From: Spinellus fusiger
Lineage: Eukaryota > Mucoromycota > Mucoromycetes > Mucorales > Phycomycetaceae
Length of the DNA stretch: 64,000 nt
Assembly (NCBI GenBank): GCA_025094145.1
Contig: JALLLS010000029.1
Location: 326,458 to 390,457 of the forward strand
Direction of reading: 5' to 3'
The stretch's first letter is position 1. Each line of letters starts with the position of its first letter. Both the position numbers and the translations under genes were made by a program. The notes beneath the pieces are model-generated. The model had not been told where the DNA came from. It saw only the letters and a program-made list of their open reading frames with translations, and made no database searches. Below, one piece after another: positions 22,121 through 33,769 of the stretch.

Positions 22121-22192
22121 TTCCACATCGGGGAATCGAACCCCGGTCACGACGGTGAAAGCGACGGATCATAACCACTAGACCAATGCGGA
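22121..22192 (-). tRNA. tRNA-Glu(TTC)
   Basis: Minus strand: acceptor TCCGCAT with ATGTGGA (one G:T), A box TGGTCTAGTGG, anticodon loop CTTTCAC giving TTC, B box GGTTCGATTCC, discriminator A, and a T run just past the 3' end (TTTTT before 22121). The anticodon stem CGTCG/CGTCG has a T:T mismatch at the third pair, where the usual tRNA-Glu has A. Its first base is at 22192 and LINE L-a starts at 22193. It may be functional, with slightly weakened anticodon stem. Confidence 0.88.
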
Positions 22193-22411
22193 ATCTTTTT
22201 TTTCTGCTAAGCTTTTTTTATACTAGTATCCAACATCTGTAAGTGTTCCGTTTCAAAAAAAAATCCATTGCCGATCTCCACCAAAACACTGCATCCATCA
22301 ACAATCTCTATCCATCCATCACCATCCACCCTCCATCCATCACCATCCACCCTCCATCCACCTACTGTACAAGTTTCAGAGCACTATCTACCAAACTACA
22401 GTAGTTACAGC

Positions 22412-23284
22412 ATGTTTCCTACACTTACTGGGCAACAGCAGCAACAAAATGCATCCAGCACCACCAAGATGCAATTAATTGCAGCAGTGATGTCACTGCA
22501 GAAAAACTTTGAGGAGCAAAGGCAGAGACTTGATGCTTTTGAGGCCAGAATTGTGCAGTTGACAAATAAGGCAACAACAGTCACACGTGATGTGACTGTC
22601 AATACAACAAAAACTCCGCACCAGGCTGAAAAGACAGTCAAAGATTCCACATGGGCTACTGTAGCCAAAAAGACCTGCCCAGCTCCCCCAAAAAGACAGG
22701 CACCAACTGCTCAAAGAGTAGAGTCTGCTGTATGTGCTTTCTCAATCCAGGAAGGTCCAAAGGGCTTTTCCTATGTGTATATTCCCAGAGGCAGATGCAT
22801 GAACCGTCCTGAGGCAAGATGTCTCTTAAGAACCCTTGGCCTTGACACAGGTAGAATTCTGGATGTCTGTTTCCCTGCCCACTCTGTTCTTGGTCTTCTG
22901 GTCCATGTTCAGTATGAAGCTGAAGTCAAGGAGGTCTTGACTAAGGCTAAAGTAGAAATCTACAGTGGATTTGACCCATTGGATCCCAAACATCTGGCAG
23001 ACCCCAAGTACTCCCAGTTCTCTGAGCAGCAGCTTGAGTTGGAGGCAATGCAGCTGAACCAAAACAGGTGTATCCAGGCCATTCAGTACATGTGCCCTTA
23101 CCCTGCCTATGCTGTAGCTTCAGCCTTTTTGGGAGTTGGATGGCTCAGTGAGGAGCACATGCCTCCCAATCCTAACAAGAAGGCATACCATGACAGAGAT
23201 GACCCTGCCAATGCCTTCAGAGTGAGCAGAAGAAGCTCTGTTGCCATGTCTGAATCCTCCAACAATCAACACCAATATGAATAG
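22412..23284 (+). CDS. LINE L-a ORF1 protein
   Basis: 290 aa from the first ATG (MFPTLTGQQQQQNASS). A short coiled coil (LIAAVMSLQKNFEEQRQRLDAFEA) is followed by a Thr-rich linker, an STWATVAKK motif shared by all L-a and L-b ORF1s, and an RRM-like region (FSYVYIPRGRCMN, LGLDTGRILDVCFP, VLGLLVHVQYEAEV) with a conserved FDPLDPKHLADPKY block. Compared with the copy near 60720 it lacks 17 residues in the coiled coil, apparently deleted between two GAGGCC repeats. The frame is open. It overlaps the ORF2 ATG at 23277. Function, by analogy with LINE ORF1, is RNA binding and nucleic acid chaperoning. Confidence 0.78.
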   Translation: MFPTLTGQQQQQNASSTTKMQLIAAVMSLQKNFEEQRQRLDAFEARIVQLTNKATTVTRDVTVNTTKTPHQAEKTVKDSTWATVAKKTCPAPPKRQAPTAQRVESAVCAFSIQEGPKGFSYVYIPRGRCMNRPEARCLLRTLGLDTGRILDVCFPAHSVLGLLVHVQYEAEVKEVLTKAKVEIYSGFDPLDPKHLADPKYSQFSEQQLELEAMQLNQNRCIQAIQYMCPYPAYAVASAFLGVGWLSEEHMPPNPNKKAYHDRDDPANAFRVSRRSSVAMSESSNNQHQYE

Positions 23285-26200
23285 AGTCTCTATAGGCCTA
23301 TGGAATGCCAATGGACTTCAACAGTCTATGGTATATGACATTATGACACACTCACACTCCTTTTCTATGCTTTTCATAACAGAAACCTGGCTCCTCTCTC
23401 CCTCCCACCTCCCTACTTCCTGGACACAGTTCCACACCTATGGCAAGCCTGTTGAGAACAGCTACCATGGCTCACTTGGTATCTGTGCTCTTGTTTCTCC
23501 CTCCTGTCCCTACCATGTTACCCACATTCCTATGCCCTCCCCCTATGCCCTTGGTGTCCAAATTGGTTCACTGAGAATTATATGTCTCTACCTTCCCCCC
23601 TCCCTTCCCCTTGAAGACACTTTTGCAGTGCTCAACTCCATTCCTTTAACTGAAGACACAATCATCTGTGGGATCTGAATGCAAGACTTGGTGCAGCTCT
23701 TGGTGACCATGACACAAATCCTAGAGGTACACCCCTACTGGAATGGCTAGAAGAATGTCAGCTGTATGTCCAGAACAGCATGCATGCCTTTGGTCAAGCA
23801 TCCTACCACTCTTTCTGACAAGAACAAGAGATGAGTAGTATTGTGGATCTGTTTGTGTCCAACTGCCTCTTTGAAAATACAGCCATGATGGTGTATGGTG
23901 ATCTCTCTCTTGGTTCAGACCATAGGCTGCTCAGTATGACATTTGATCATGACATGTCTACAGCTCCTCTCACACCACCACCCTTCAGAAGAATGTAGAA
24001 TCTCTCTTGCCTTGTAGAGCCAGATGTTGCTGATCTATACAGAGACAAGTTTGATAGTCTCTCCTCTCAACTATGTCAACTAATTACATCTACAGTGAGC
24101 AATCCTCCTGGTGTCTGTCCTGACATTGATGGCCTGACAGATCAGCTCAATAGCTGCATCTACTCTGCCCTGGGCAGCTCTGTTGGAAGCAAGACACATA
24201 GACCTGCACATTGGCAGAAGTTCTGGAGTAAGGCTCTGCAGGAGGCAGTTGATAAGAGGGAGCACAGCTTCAAGAGCTGGAAAAGGGCAAGAGGCCTGGA
24301 CAAGGTTTGTTGGTGGCAGAGGCACCTGGATGCACAGAGAGCCTTTAGGTGTGAAGTGCAAAGAGCCAAAAGAAGACACTGGCAGGAGTTTTGCAAGAGC
24401 ATGAAGAGAGACTATGCAAAGGCTACATCCAAGGTGAAGCAGATTTGTAGAAGAAGACAGCCACAGCAGACATTCCAACACCCAGATGGGCCAGCAGCAG
24501 CAGCAGAAGTGATGAGCCAACACCTTGAGAGTGTTTATAGAGGCTCACTATTAACATCACTTAGACCACCAGCAACAGCACAGCAACATCAGCATCCCTT
24601 CTCAGCAGCCACAACACCATTCTCACAACCTGTTGTCAAGTTCTGTATGAAGCTGCTGCCAAATAGGAAAGCACCAGGAGTTGACCACCTGAAAGCAGAA
24701 ATGCTAAAGCCACTCAGCACCACCATTGTCCCCATTCTTTCTGGTCTGTTCACCATGTGTTGGCAGTGGTCCTATGTTCCTCTCCCATGGCATCAAGCAC
24801 AGGTGTTCCCCATCTTCAAAAAGGGTAATCCAAGTGATCCAGCCAACTACAGGCCAATCTCATTGACTTCTGTTCTCAGAAAGCTGTTTGAGGTATGTCT
24901 AGTACCAGACCTGCACAAGTACTCTCCCCCACTTGATGTTGCTCAGGGTGGATTCAGACCAAGACGAGGTGCACTGGACCAGGCTCTGTGTTTACACAAC
25001 CTGATGAAGAGATATTATCAGAGACACCACCACTATCCTGTGGTAGCCTACTTGGCATCAAGGCAGCCTATGACACTGTAGACAGGAACCTGATCTGGGA
25101 TGCCCTGCACAAGAGAAACACACCGCCACCACTACTTGCTTTGCTTGTCCACTTGTTTGATGATGTCCATGTGTCAGTCATCCTGAACAACTATGTGTCC
25201 TCTTTGTTTTCTCCAGTAACTGGTGTACTGCAAGGCTCAGTTCTCAGCCCCCACCTTTATTCAATCTACATTAACCCACTTGCATGTCTTTTCAGAAGTG
25301 TGGCAACAGCAACAACAACAACACATGTGCAGTCTAGCTCACCATCATCTTTGGCAGAGTATGAAGAATCACTAACAGACAACAGTAGCACCACTATGGA
25401 TAAGCCTACAGGAATCAACTCACTCTTCTTTGCTGATGATATTGCTGTCTTTGGTAAGGTTGGAGAGGTTCAGCACATGCTGCGTTTGGCAGAGCACTAC
25501 TCTGTTTCAGTTGGCTTTAGATGGAGTCCTTCCAAGTGTGCAGTGGTCCTTCCCCCTTCTGTTTCCCAGGCCAACCAGTTCAAGATATATGGAGAGGCCC
25601 TTCCAGCAGCCAATGAGTTTATTTACCTTGGCATGCCCTTTGTCTACAATGGAATCAACTCCTCTGGGATTATCTCACACAGAAAGCAAGGCACAATGTT
25701 TGCCATGTCCACATGCATGCTGTTGGTGCCTCACATTCTGGTTTCTCTTTGCTCCTCAGATCAAGACTATACAAGACCTTCATTAGGCCAAAGTTTGAGT
25801 ATGGTCTGGCAATCACTGTTTTTTGAAGAAAGATATCAAAGCTCTGGAGAAGATACAAGACAGGTGCCTAAGAATGATCATAGGTGGCCACCCCACTAGC
25901 TCTACTCAGGTGTTGAAGCATATCTGTGACTTGCCCAGCATGAGTTTCCACTCAGACTCTCTCAAGACAAGGTTCTGTCTACGTGCTGCCTCACTTCCAC
26001 CCCAATGTCTTTTGTCTCTGCTGCTAAACAGTCCAGGAGTGCCACCACTTGAACCACTCACCAAGAATCACCTCTTTGCCTCTCTTCCAGCAGTATTGCC
26101 AGAATCATCTGCCAACTCAACAATACTTCCAAAACAACACCAACAGCTCCTTGACCAGTATCTGCAAGTGACAGACAAGGTGCTGATCAAGGCATGCAGG

Positions 26201-26590
26201 CCAACACTTGGCATTGATCCAGTCCTCTTCTTGCCAGCAACCAGACATGACAGAAGCAGGCTCATACGTTGGAGAATGGGATGGCTTCCTGGTAAGCCAC
26301 GTCCATGTCAGTGCAGTCCAGCAGAGCACACCTCCAAAGACATCTTGCAGAGTGTCCAGCAATTCCAAGGGACCTATGGGATCAACTGCCACCAGCACCA
26401 CAACACTGCCATCCTGGATCACACCATCAACTGTCTTTCTAAGAAATCTTCTTCCTGTCCTTCTTTCTGGGTGCCTCTACATACAATTCTCTGGCATATA
26501 GACCAGCTTTGCAACCCTGACAGTGAGTTTAGTCCCCACTCAAGTCCAGGCATGCTTTGGCATGATCAGGTGCACCAGGTGCATGAATGA
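23277..26590 (+). pseudogene. LINE L-a ORF2 with frameshifts and stops
   Basis: It starts MNRVSIGLWNANGLQ at 23277. The endonuclease has FITETWLL and then a one-base loss at the ICGDLNARLG motif (near 23672) that shifts the frame. In-frame stops follow at about 23816 (TGA where another copy has Arg) and 23997 (TAG for Trp). RT continues at 24095-25081 with NRKAPGVDHLKAEML and NYRPISLTSVLRK. A second one-base loss near 25055 destroys YLDIKAAYD. FADDIAVFG is at about 25430-25455. Later frameshifts occur near 25715, 25820 and 26330. The product would have been an endonuclease plus reverse transcriptase of roughly 1,100 aa. Confidence 0.88.
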
Positions 26591-26827
26591 ACAGCTTTTT
26601 GTTCTGCTTCCTGCCTCCTCCCTCTCACTGTTACAATCTTTTAAAACAGCTGCAGAGTGGAGAGCAGGGACAGCCTTAAAGTCCAGTAGTCTTAGTTTCT
26701 TTCTCTTGCCTGTCTTTTTTTGTTCTTTTGTCCTGTAGAACTTTTTTGTTTATTTCAATTAGTGCAAGGAGTGCAGTAAGGCTTCATTAAGCAAATGCAT
26801 ATATCTCCTTTAATAAAAATCTTTAAC

Positions 26828-26840
26828 CTAGACAATGCAA
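26828..26840 (-). other. tRNA-Glu 5' relic at LINE L-a 3' end
   Basis: CTAGACAATGCAA is the reverse complement of the first 15 nt of tRNA-Glu with single-base losses (gene: CTAGACCAATGCGGA). It follows the LINE tail TCTTTAAC directly, as expected of the far copy of a target-site duplication. Confidence 0.75.
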
Positions 26841-27516
26841 TCTTTTTTGACATGTTTTGATTTTCCTCAGTGACTGCAAGTTAGTCAGGAATGACTTACA
26901 ATTCTCTGTTCCAACTATTTTTTTTGGTTCTGTTTCTCTTTCTTTCCTTTTTTTGTCAATCTTCTCTTTTCTTCCTCTTTTGGAAACTGATATGTTTCTG
27001 AAATTTTCTGTACATGGTAAAGAGATCAATGCTCTTGTCCCACAATCCTTTTCCTTTCTTTACTCTTTTTCTCATACTATTCTGTTTTCTACCTAAACTT
27101 GTTTTCTTTTTTCTATAATGTATTTCTTTATGCTATTTTAGTTGCTTTTGTAGTGGATAACTTTATTACTATGAGTTCACCTCAATGGCACTATTTTAGT
27201 TTCTTTTTCTTTTTTTTGTTTTCTCCTGAAGAATCATTGTTATGATGTATTCTTGTAACAATGCTAGTATAGTCTATTAAATTTGTAGTTATTATTCATC
27301 CATGATGTAGTAACAATGCAATTGTCATAATTCATTTTCTCTAAGATTGATTTCTTATGAAATCATTCTCTATTTTAACATTTAGTTCTTTAGTATAAAT
27401 ATCCCATTAACCAAGAACTAAATTTGTCAATACTATCCATCTTTTTTTTTTTTCTGTTATTTTTTTTATTTCTTTTGTCATGTATGTTTTTTTTATTTTT
27501 TTTTAATTTTAGCTAT

Positions 27517-27569
<53 letters not shown>

Positions 27570-27629
27570 TCTTTATATTTTTAACTATTTTTATTTTCAC
27601 ATCTTTTCTTTCTGTCTAATCTTTTTTTT
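26841..27629. other. T-rich stretch without a gene
   Basis: Long pyrimidine-rich DNA begins TCTTTTTTGACATG, which echoes the LINE 5' start beside the tRNA. It is probably a decayed older LINE or its leader. No open frame is convincing. It holds the T homopolymer at 27520. Confidence 0.4.
27520..27567. repeat. T homopolymer, 48 nt
   Basis: Uninterrupted T run just upstream of LINE L-b copy 1. Its true length is uncertain because homopolymers are error-prone in sequencing. Confidence 0.9.
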
Positions 27630-27789
27630 TAAGTACCCATGTATCCAACATCTGTAAGTGTCCGTTTCAAGAAAAAAAATCCATTGCCAATCTCCACCAA
27701 AACACTGCATCCATCCAAAAAACAACCCATCCATCTACATCCATCACCAAGGAACCTACTCCAGTTTCAGCACTCTCCAACAATTTTGC

Positions 27790-28745
27790 ATGAGCTACAG
27801 TGTTCAAGTAAAAAGAGACCATTAGAAGACCAACAACCAGAACAACAGCACCACCACCAGACACCCCCAATGTCCAGCCAGAAAGAATTTTTGGCAGCAG
27901 TCACATTGCTCTCCAAAAAGTTTGAGGAGCTAGAGGCCAAAAACCAGAGACAGGAGCAGAGACTGGATGCCTTTGAGGCCCTCCAGGAAGAGAACCAGAG
28001 GCTTAGAGAAGAAGTGGCAAAGCTCAAGGCATTGCTAGCAGTCCCCAACAGTCCCAGAGCAGCCCAGCCCCACGTGATGCTACCTGCACCCCCAAAAGTC
28101 CCAGAAACAGTGAAGACAGCCAAGGATTCTTCCTGGGCTACTGTCACCAAAATGCATTGCCCAGTGACACAAAACATACCCAGACAATCAGAAAAGCAAG
28201 TAGCATCGCCGCACGTGCCTTTTCAATCCCCGAAGGCCCGAAAGGTTACACATATGTGTATATCCCCAGAGGAAGAAGAATCAACTGCCCAGAAGCCAGA
28301 AAGCTTCTTAGAACTGTTGGCCTTGACACTGAAGAGTCCTAGATGTCTGTTTCCCTGCTTGCTCTGTTCTTGGCCTTCTTGTGCATGTCCAGTATGCCCA
28401 GGAAGTTACTGCAATCTTGACCAAGGCCAAGATTGAGGTCTACAGTGACTTTGACCCCTTGGACCCAAAGCACCTGGCAGATCCAAAGTATGAGACATAC
28501 TCTGAGGCAGACTGCTGCAAGAAGCCATGCACCTGCACAGAAACCATTGCCTTGTTGCCATGAAATACATGAGACCACATGTTGCCTATGCAGTAGCCAC
28601 TGAATTCCATCTAGTTGGGTGGATTGTTGATGAAGACATGCCAGCAAGACCTGCTCCCCATGGCTATGTGGACAGAGATGATCCACTGAATGCTCTCAGG
28701 TCACCAAGAAGATCATCTGTCACCTCCATCAACATGGAGTTATGA
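27790..28745 (+). pseudogene. LINE L-b ORF1 relic
   Basis: It matches the intact ORF1 at 45591-46553. The ATG at 27790 is followed by loss of one T in the sixth codon region (TGTTCAAG against TGTTTCAAG), and further shifts occur near 28050, 28205, 28335 and 28510. Coiled coil (EEENQRLREEVAKLKALL type), SSWATVTKM and the FDPLDPKHLADPKYET block are all recognisable. The terminal TGA at 28743 overlaps the ORF2 ATG at 28742. Confidence 0.85.
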
Positions 28746-31700
28746 ATAGAGTCTCAATAGGCTTATGGAATGCCAATGGACTTCAACAGTCTTTGGTACA
28801 TGATATTATGACACACTCACATTCCTTTTCTATGCTTTTCATAACAGAAACCTGGCTCCTCTCCCCCTCATGTCTCCCTACTCCCTGGACACAGTTCCAT
28901 ACCTATGGCAAGCCTGTTGCAGACAGCTTCCGTGGTTCAATGGGTATCTGTGCACTCATCCCTCCTTCCTGTCCTTTCCATGTCACCCAACTTCCTATGC
29001 CCTCTCCCTATGCCCTTGGTGTCCAGTTTGGTTCCCTGAAAATTATATGCCTTTACTTACCACCCTCTCTCTCTATTGAAGCTACCCTAGAGGTTCTCAA
29101 CTCCATTCCTTTGCTTGATGATACCATCATCTGTGGTGACCTAAATGCATGCCTTGGTAGCATCATTGGTGACCATGACACCAACCCAGAGGAACAGCAC
29201 TGATAGACTGGATTGAGGAACACCAACTCCAGGTGCACAACATTATGCATGCCTTTGGCCTCCCAACATTCCTTTCATTTTGTCAAGAGCAGCAATTGAC
29301 CAGCATTGTAGACCTGTTCTTGTCCAACTGTGTCTTTGCCAACACATCCATGCAAGTCTTTGACAACCTCAGTCTGAGTTCAGACCACAAGCTCCTTAGT
29401 CTCTCCTTTGACTATGACATGTCTTCTGCCCCACCCACACCACCACCAGTTGAAGAACTTGGAATCTGTCTGCCTCTTGGAGTCAGAAGTGGTAGACCTG
29501 TACAAAGAAACATTCAGTACCTGTGTCACTGATCTTTCTTGCACACTAGCCTTGGCAGTTGAGAATCCACCAGTCTCCTGCCCAGACATTGAGGGTCTCA
29601 CAGCCCAGCTCAATAGCTGCATTTACAAGGCACTTGACAGTTCTGTTGGTATAAAGGCAGCCAGACCTAAGCACTGGAAGAAGTTCTGGAATGGGCACTT
29701 CAAGAAGCAGTCAACAGAAGAGAACAATGCTATAGAAGATGGAGAATGGCAAGAGGCCTAGACAAAGTTCTTTGGTGGCAAAGACACACTGAAGCAAAGC
29801 AAGCATTCAGGAGTGAAGTACAGAAAGCCAAGAGACAGCAGTGGCAGGCTTTCTGCAGAGAAATGGAGCAAGACTTTGTAAAGGCAACTTCCAAGGTGAA
29901 GCAGATCAGAAGGAGAAGGCAGCCCCAACAAACCTTCCACATGAAGATGGACCTGAAGCAGCAGCTGAAGCCATGAGACAGCACCTTGAGACTGTATACA
30001 GGGGTTCTCTCCTAACAGCAATACGTCCTCCCTGCCCAGCTGTGACACAGACAAGTGCATTTTCTGCCAATGACTCACCCTTTTCTTCTGCCTTGGTAGA
30101 GATGTCCATGAAAAAGCTTCCAAACGCAAGGCACCTGGAGCTGACCATCTGAGAGCTGAAATGCTCAAGCCCATTGGTCACCTAGTCTCACCCATCCTGT
30201 CTCTCTGTTCACCATGTGCTGGCAATGGTCCATTGTTCCTCTTCCCTGGCGCCAGGCTCAAGTCATTCCAATCTTCAAGAAGGGTGACCCTAAGGATCCA
30301 GCCAACTATAGGCCAATTTCTCTGACTTCTGTACTGCAAAAGCTGTTTGAGACATGCCTAGCCCCTGATCTGCACAGGTACTCCCCTCCTCTGGATGTTG
30401 CCCAAGGTGGCTTCAGACCAAGACGAGGTGCACTGGACCAGGCTCTGTGCTTGCACAACCTGATGAAGAGGTACTACAGCAGACACCACCACTACCCTGT
30501 TGTTGCCTATCTAGACATCAAAGCAGCATATGACACAGTAGATAGAAATGTGATCTGGGATGCCTTACACAAGAGAAATACACCACCTGCACTCCTGGCT
30601 CTGCTCATCCACCTATTTGATGATGTCTCAGTTGCTGTGATATTGAACAACTTTGTTTCATTGCCATTCTCTCCAGTAACAGGTGTGCTGCAGGGCTCTG
30701 TTCTTAGTCCCCACCTCTACTCTATTTACATCAACTCCCTGGCCTGCTTGTTCAGAAGTGTAGCATCACCACAGACAACAACATTTGTGCAGTCAACATC
30801 ACCAGCATCACTTGAAGAGTACCATGCAGCACTCAGCAACAGCAGCAACAGGCCTGAGCAGCCCACAGCCATCAACTCTCTCTTCTTTGCAGATGACATT
30901 GCAATCTTTGGCAAGGCACATGAGGTGCACCAAATGCTACAGCTGGCTGAACAATTCTCTTTCTCTGTGGGTTTCCATTGGAGTCCATCCAAGTGTGAGG
31001 TTGTGCTTCCAATCACCATGTCTGCCTCAACGTTATTCAAGCTCTATGGAGAGCCACTGCCCATTGCCCAAGAGTTTATCTACCTTGGTATACCCTTCAA
31101 CTACAAAGGTATTAACCCTGCCTCTATAGTCAAGCATAGGAAACAAGGTACCATGATGGCCATGTCTACCTTGCATGCAGTTGGTGCCTCATGCTCTGGA
31201 TTCTCCCTGCTGCTCAGTTCCAGGCTGTACAAGACCTTTATCAGGCCAAAATTTGAGTATGGTCTTGCCATTTCAGTGCTGCTCAAGCAAGACACCAAGG
31301 CACTTGAAAAGATCCAGGATAGATGCCTTTGCATGATTGTTGGGGGCCATCCAACAAGTTCAACCCAAGTCTTGAAGCATCTTTGTAACCTGCCAAGCAT
31401 GCAATTCAGAACAGACTCACTCAAGACCAGGTTCTGTCTTAGAGCCCACCACCTGCCTCACAACTGCCTCTTGTATCTGCTGAGCAGCACACAGCATGGG
31501 ATATCACCTCTGGAGCCCTTGAAGAAGAACCTCTCTACCACTTGCTCCCAGCCCAATGGCCTTCCACATCAGCCCAGCTCAAGGCATACTTCCAAGACCA
31601 GCAGCAACATCTGTTCACAGAATACCTGGCAACACAGACAAGGTGCTGATAAGAGCATGCAGGCCAACTCTTGGCATAGACCCAGTCCTCTACCTACCAG

Positions 31701-32051
31701 CAGATAGGTATGACAGAAGCAGGCTGGTGCATTGGAGAATGGGGTGGCTCCCAGGAAAACCACCCTTGTCAGTGTAATCCAGATGAGCACACTTCTAGAA
31801 GACACCTTGCTGTTTGCCCAGTAATACCAAGACACCTGTGGGAACAACTCCCCCCATCAGCACAGCAGCATCCACTGGACAATGCCATCAACTGTCTTCC
31901 TCTCAAGTCTCCTTCCTGTCCTTCCTTCTGGGTGCCTCTCCTGACAATACTATGGCACATTGACCAACTCTGTAACCCAGACAGCAACTACAGCACAGCA
32001 GCCAGCCCAGGATCCCTTTGGTCTGAGCAAGCAGCATCCCAGCATGCATGA
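28742..32051 (+). pseudogene. LINE L-b ORF2, mostly readable
   Basis: The endonuclease starts MNRVSIGLWNANGLQ, with FITETWLL and IICGDLNACLG (Arg-to-Cys). A frameshift near 29188, more near 29455, 29695, 29938 and 30125, then a long open stretch 30214-31707. That stretch contains NYRPISLTSVLQK, QGGFRPRRGALDQ, YLDIKAAYDTVD, GVLQGSVLSPHLYSIYIN and SLFFADDIAIFG with FADD intact. The C-terminal knuckle region (CQCNPDEHTSRRHLAVCP) lies in another frame near 31770-31830. It was probably inactivated recently by small indels rather than by nonsense changes. Confidence 0.88.
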
Positions 32052-32294
32052 ACAGCTTTTTGTTTTGCTTCTCTGTCTTCCTCTCTCTCACTGTCACAAC
32101 CTATTAGCACAGTTGCAGAGTAGAGAGCAGGGACAATCACTTAGTCTAGTAGTCTTAGCTTCTTTTTCTTGCATGGCCTTTTTTGTTCTTTTAAGCCTGT
32201 AGAACTTTTTTGTATCTTTTTTTCAAATTGTCATAAGGAGGGTAATATGCTTTATTAAGCTAGTACAAAAACCCCTTTAATAAAAAACTTTAAT

Positions 32295-32305
32295 CTAGAC
32301 CAATG
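32295..32305 (-). other. tRNA-Glu 5' relic at L-b 3' end
   Basis: CTAGACCAATG equals the reverse complement of tRNA-Glu positions 5-15 and follows the LINE tail ACTTTAAT. ATCTTTCTTTT comes next, similar to the LINE 5' start, which suggests an older tandem copy beyond it. Confidence 0.75.
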
Positions 32306-32319
32306 ATCTTTCTTTTAGA

Positions 32320-32320
<1 letters not shown>

Positions 32321-32406
<86 letters not shown>
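32321..32406 (+). repeat. A homopolymer, 86 nt, with flanking near-duplicates
   Basis: A pure A run. CTTTCTTTTAGAC precedes it and CTTTAATCTTTTAGAC follows within 20 bp, so the flanks look duplicated. It may be a poly(A) insertion by the LINE machinery or a slippage product. Confidence 0.85.
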
Positions 32407-32408
<2 letters not shown>

Positions 32409-33394
32409 ATCTTTAATCTTTTAGACATCAGCTGCTATGCTGTTCACAGTGATGTGTGTTCCTAGACTTAGCCACCAAGAAGATGGACAGGCCTGCTTTC
32501 TTTGTTTGGTCCCAACCATGACTGTTTGCAGCTCTCTCTGTCGCAAAGACAGAATTGCTAAGTTTCCTTGTCTTTCTGTTCCTTTTTTTTCCCTTTTTGG
32601 TGTACACTTTCTTTTCCTTTTGACACACATTTTCTTTTTGCACTACATTTCTCTATTTTCCATTTTCAGTCCATACTTTTCTTCTTCTACACCATGCTTT
32701 TCTCTATTTTTCCCTTTTTCAGTCCACACTTTTCATTTTATTAATTACCATTCTTTTGGTAATTCAGTAGTGTTAACCTTATTTTATGGCTTATTTCATC
32801 TTATTTTATTCTATTATCCCATTGATATTATTGTAAGCTATATAATAGTATAATCACATTAGGAATTGCACTATTACTACACTCTACAATGCTTATATGA
32901 ATTGACTTCATTATATTTTTACCTTATTGTCTATTAGTATAAATACTCCTAGTTATTTTCACTAATAAACATTGTCAAATTCTATCATGATACTTCTTTC
33001 TGAATATTTCTTATTCTTTTATTTTGTTATCTTATTCTTCCTTTTCAATTGGATCTTTCAGAGACAAGTGTATCATTTTGTTGATTTCTACTTGTGAATT
33101 ATCCATTGTGTTTTGTACAAGCCAGTCTCTGTGTATTATTGATTGTACTGTTTTCCTTGTGAACTTGTTGTTCACTGTTTTTTTTATATTTGTATCCTAC
33201 AATATCCCTTTCTCTTTTACATTCACTTGTGGGTGTAAATTTCATTTTATTTTAGATAGTTGATTCTTTTGAAGAGACTATTCTCTTTTTTCCCAAACCC
33301 ATTTCCCTCCATTATCAGTGATAATCTTTATTTTAACCTTTATTTCTATCTTTTTATCCACCTGTCACATATCACTAAATACCACATGCATCAC
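32407..33394. other. Pyrimidine-rich region without a supported gene
   Basis: It resembles a LINE 3' untranslated region in composition (repeated CTTTTC and TTTTCA tracts) but no ORF is convincing. AGTATAAATACTCC near 32936 and AATAAACATTG near 32965 look like LTR-type TATA and polyadenylation signals, so an old LTR may be present between about 32750 and 33000. Termini were not found. Confidence 0.35.
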
Positions 33395-33398
33395 TGCT

Positions 33399-33755
33399 TG
33401 TCAGTTACCAATTTGGACAGGATAATACTAAGCCCAAAAGTAGAGACAGCAATAAGAGGAAACTGAGGATAACAAGGTCTGGACTGAAGCCCACATAGAT
33501 CAAAGAAGAATAGGTAAAGAGAGGATAGAAGATGCTTTTTATTCATTCAAAATAGTTGCTTATTTATACTAATTTACATATGATACAATTGACTAAGTAC
33601 ATCTTGTCTTCAGTCTACTCAGGGTGAGTGTGACTTCATCCAAGACATACTGTTTGTTTGATTATTTAATAAACCCAAAAAAAGTAATCCATATGAGTCC
33701 AATAAGGAAAAGTGTGCTGGCCAATGGAATCATAGCATTTAGTATAGTGGTGACA
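33399..33755 (-). mobile_element. Solo LTR, family E (E1 type), TSD TGCT
   Basis: Starts TGTCAGTTACC, ends GTGGTGACA, flanked by TGCT at 33395-33398 and 33756-33759. Nearly identical to 50128-50484. TATA (TTAGTATAAATAAGC) and AATAAAAAGC read on the minus strand. Confidence 0.9.
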
Positions 33756-33769
33756 TGCTAAAGATCACT

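Larger units (their letters stand above)
22193..26827 (+). mobile_element. LINE L-a copy 1, full length, between tRNA-Glu and a tRNA-Glu relic
   Basis: The 5' end ATCTTTTTTTTCTGCTAAGC follows the tRNA first base directly. The leader contains a 21-bp tandem unit (CCATCCATCACCATCCACCCT, two copies plus part, about 22312-22370). ORF1 and ORF2 follow, then a 3' tail ending TTAATAAAAATCTTTAAC. Beyond it is a relic of the tRNA-Glu 5' end at 26828. This is the clearest complete insertion in the window. Confidence 0.88.
27630..32294 (+). mobile_element. LINE L-b copy 1
   Basis: The leader contains CCAACATCTGTAAGTGTCCG, the same block as in L-a and L-b copy 2. ORF1 relic, ORF2 relic and 3' tail TTAATAAAAAACTTTAAT follow. 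Unlike the other copies no tRNA gene is visible at its 5' end; upstream is T-rich DNA. The 3' end is followed by a tRNA-Glu relic. Confidence 0.82.
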
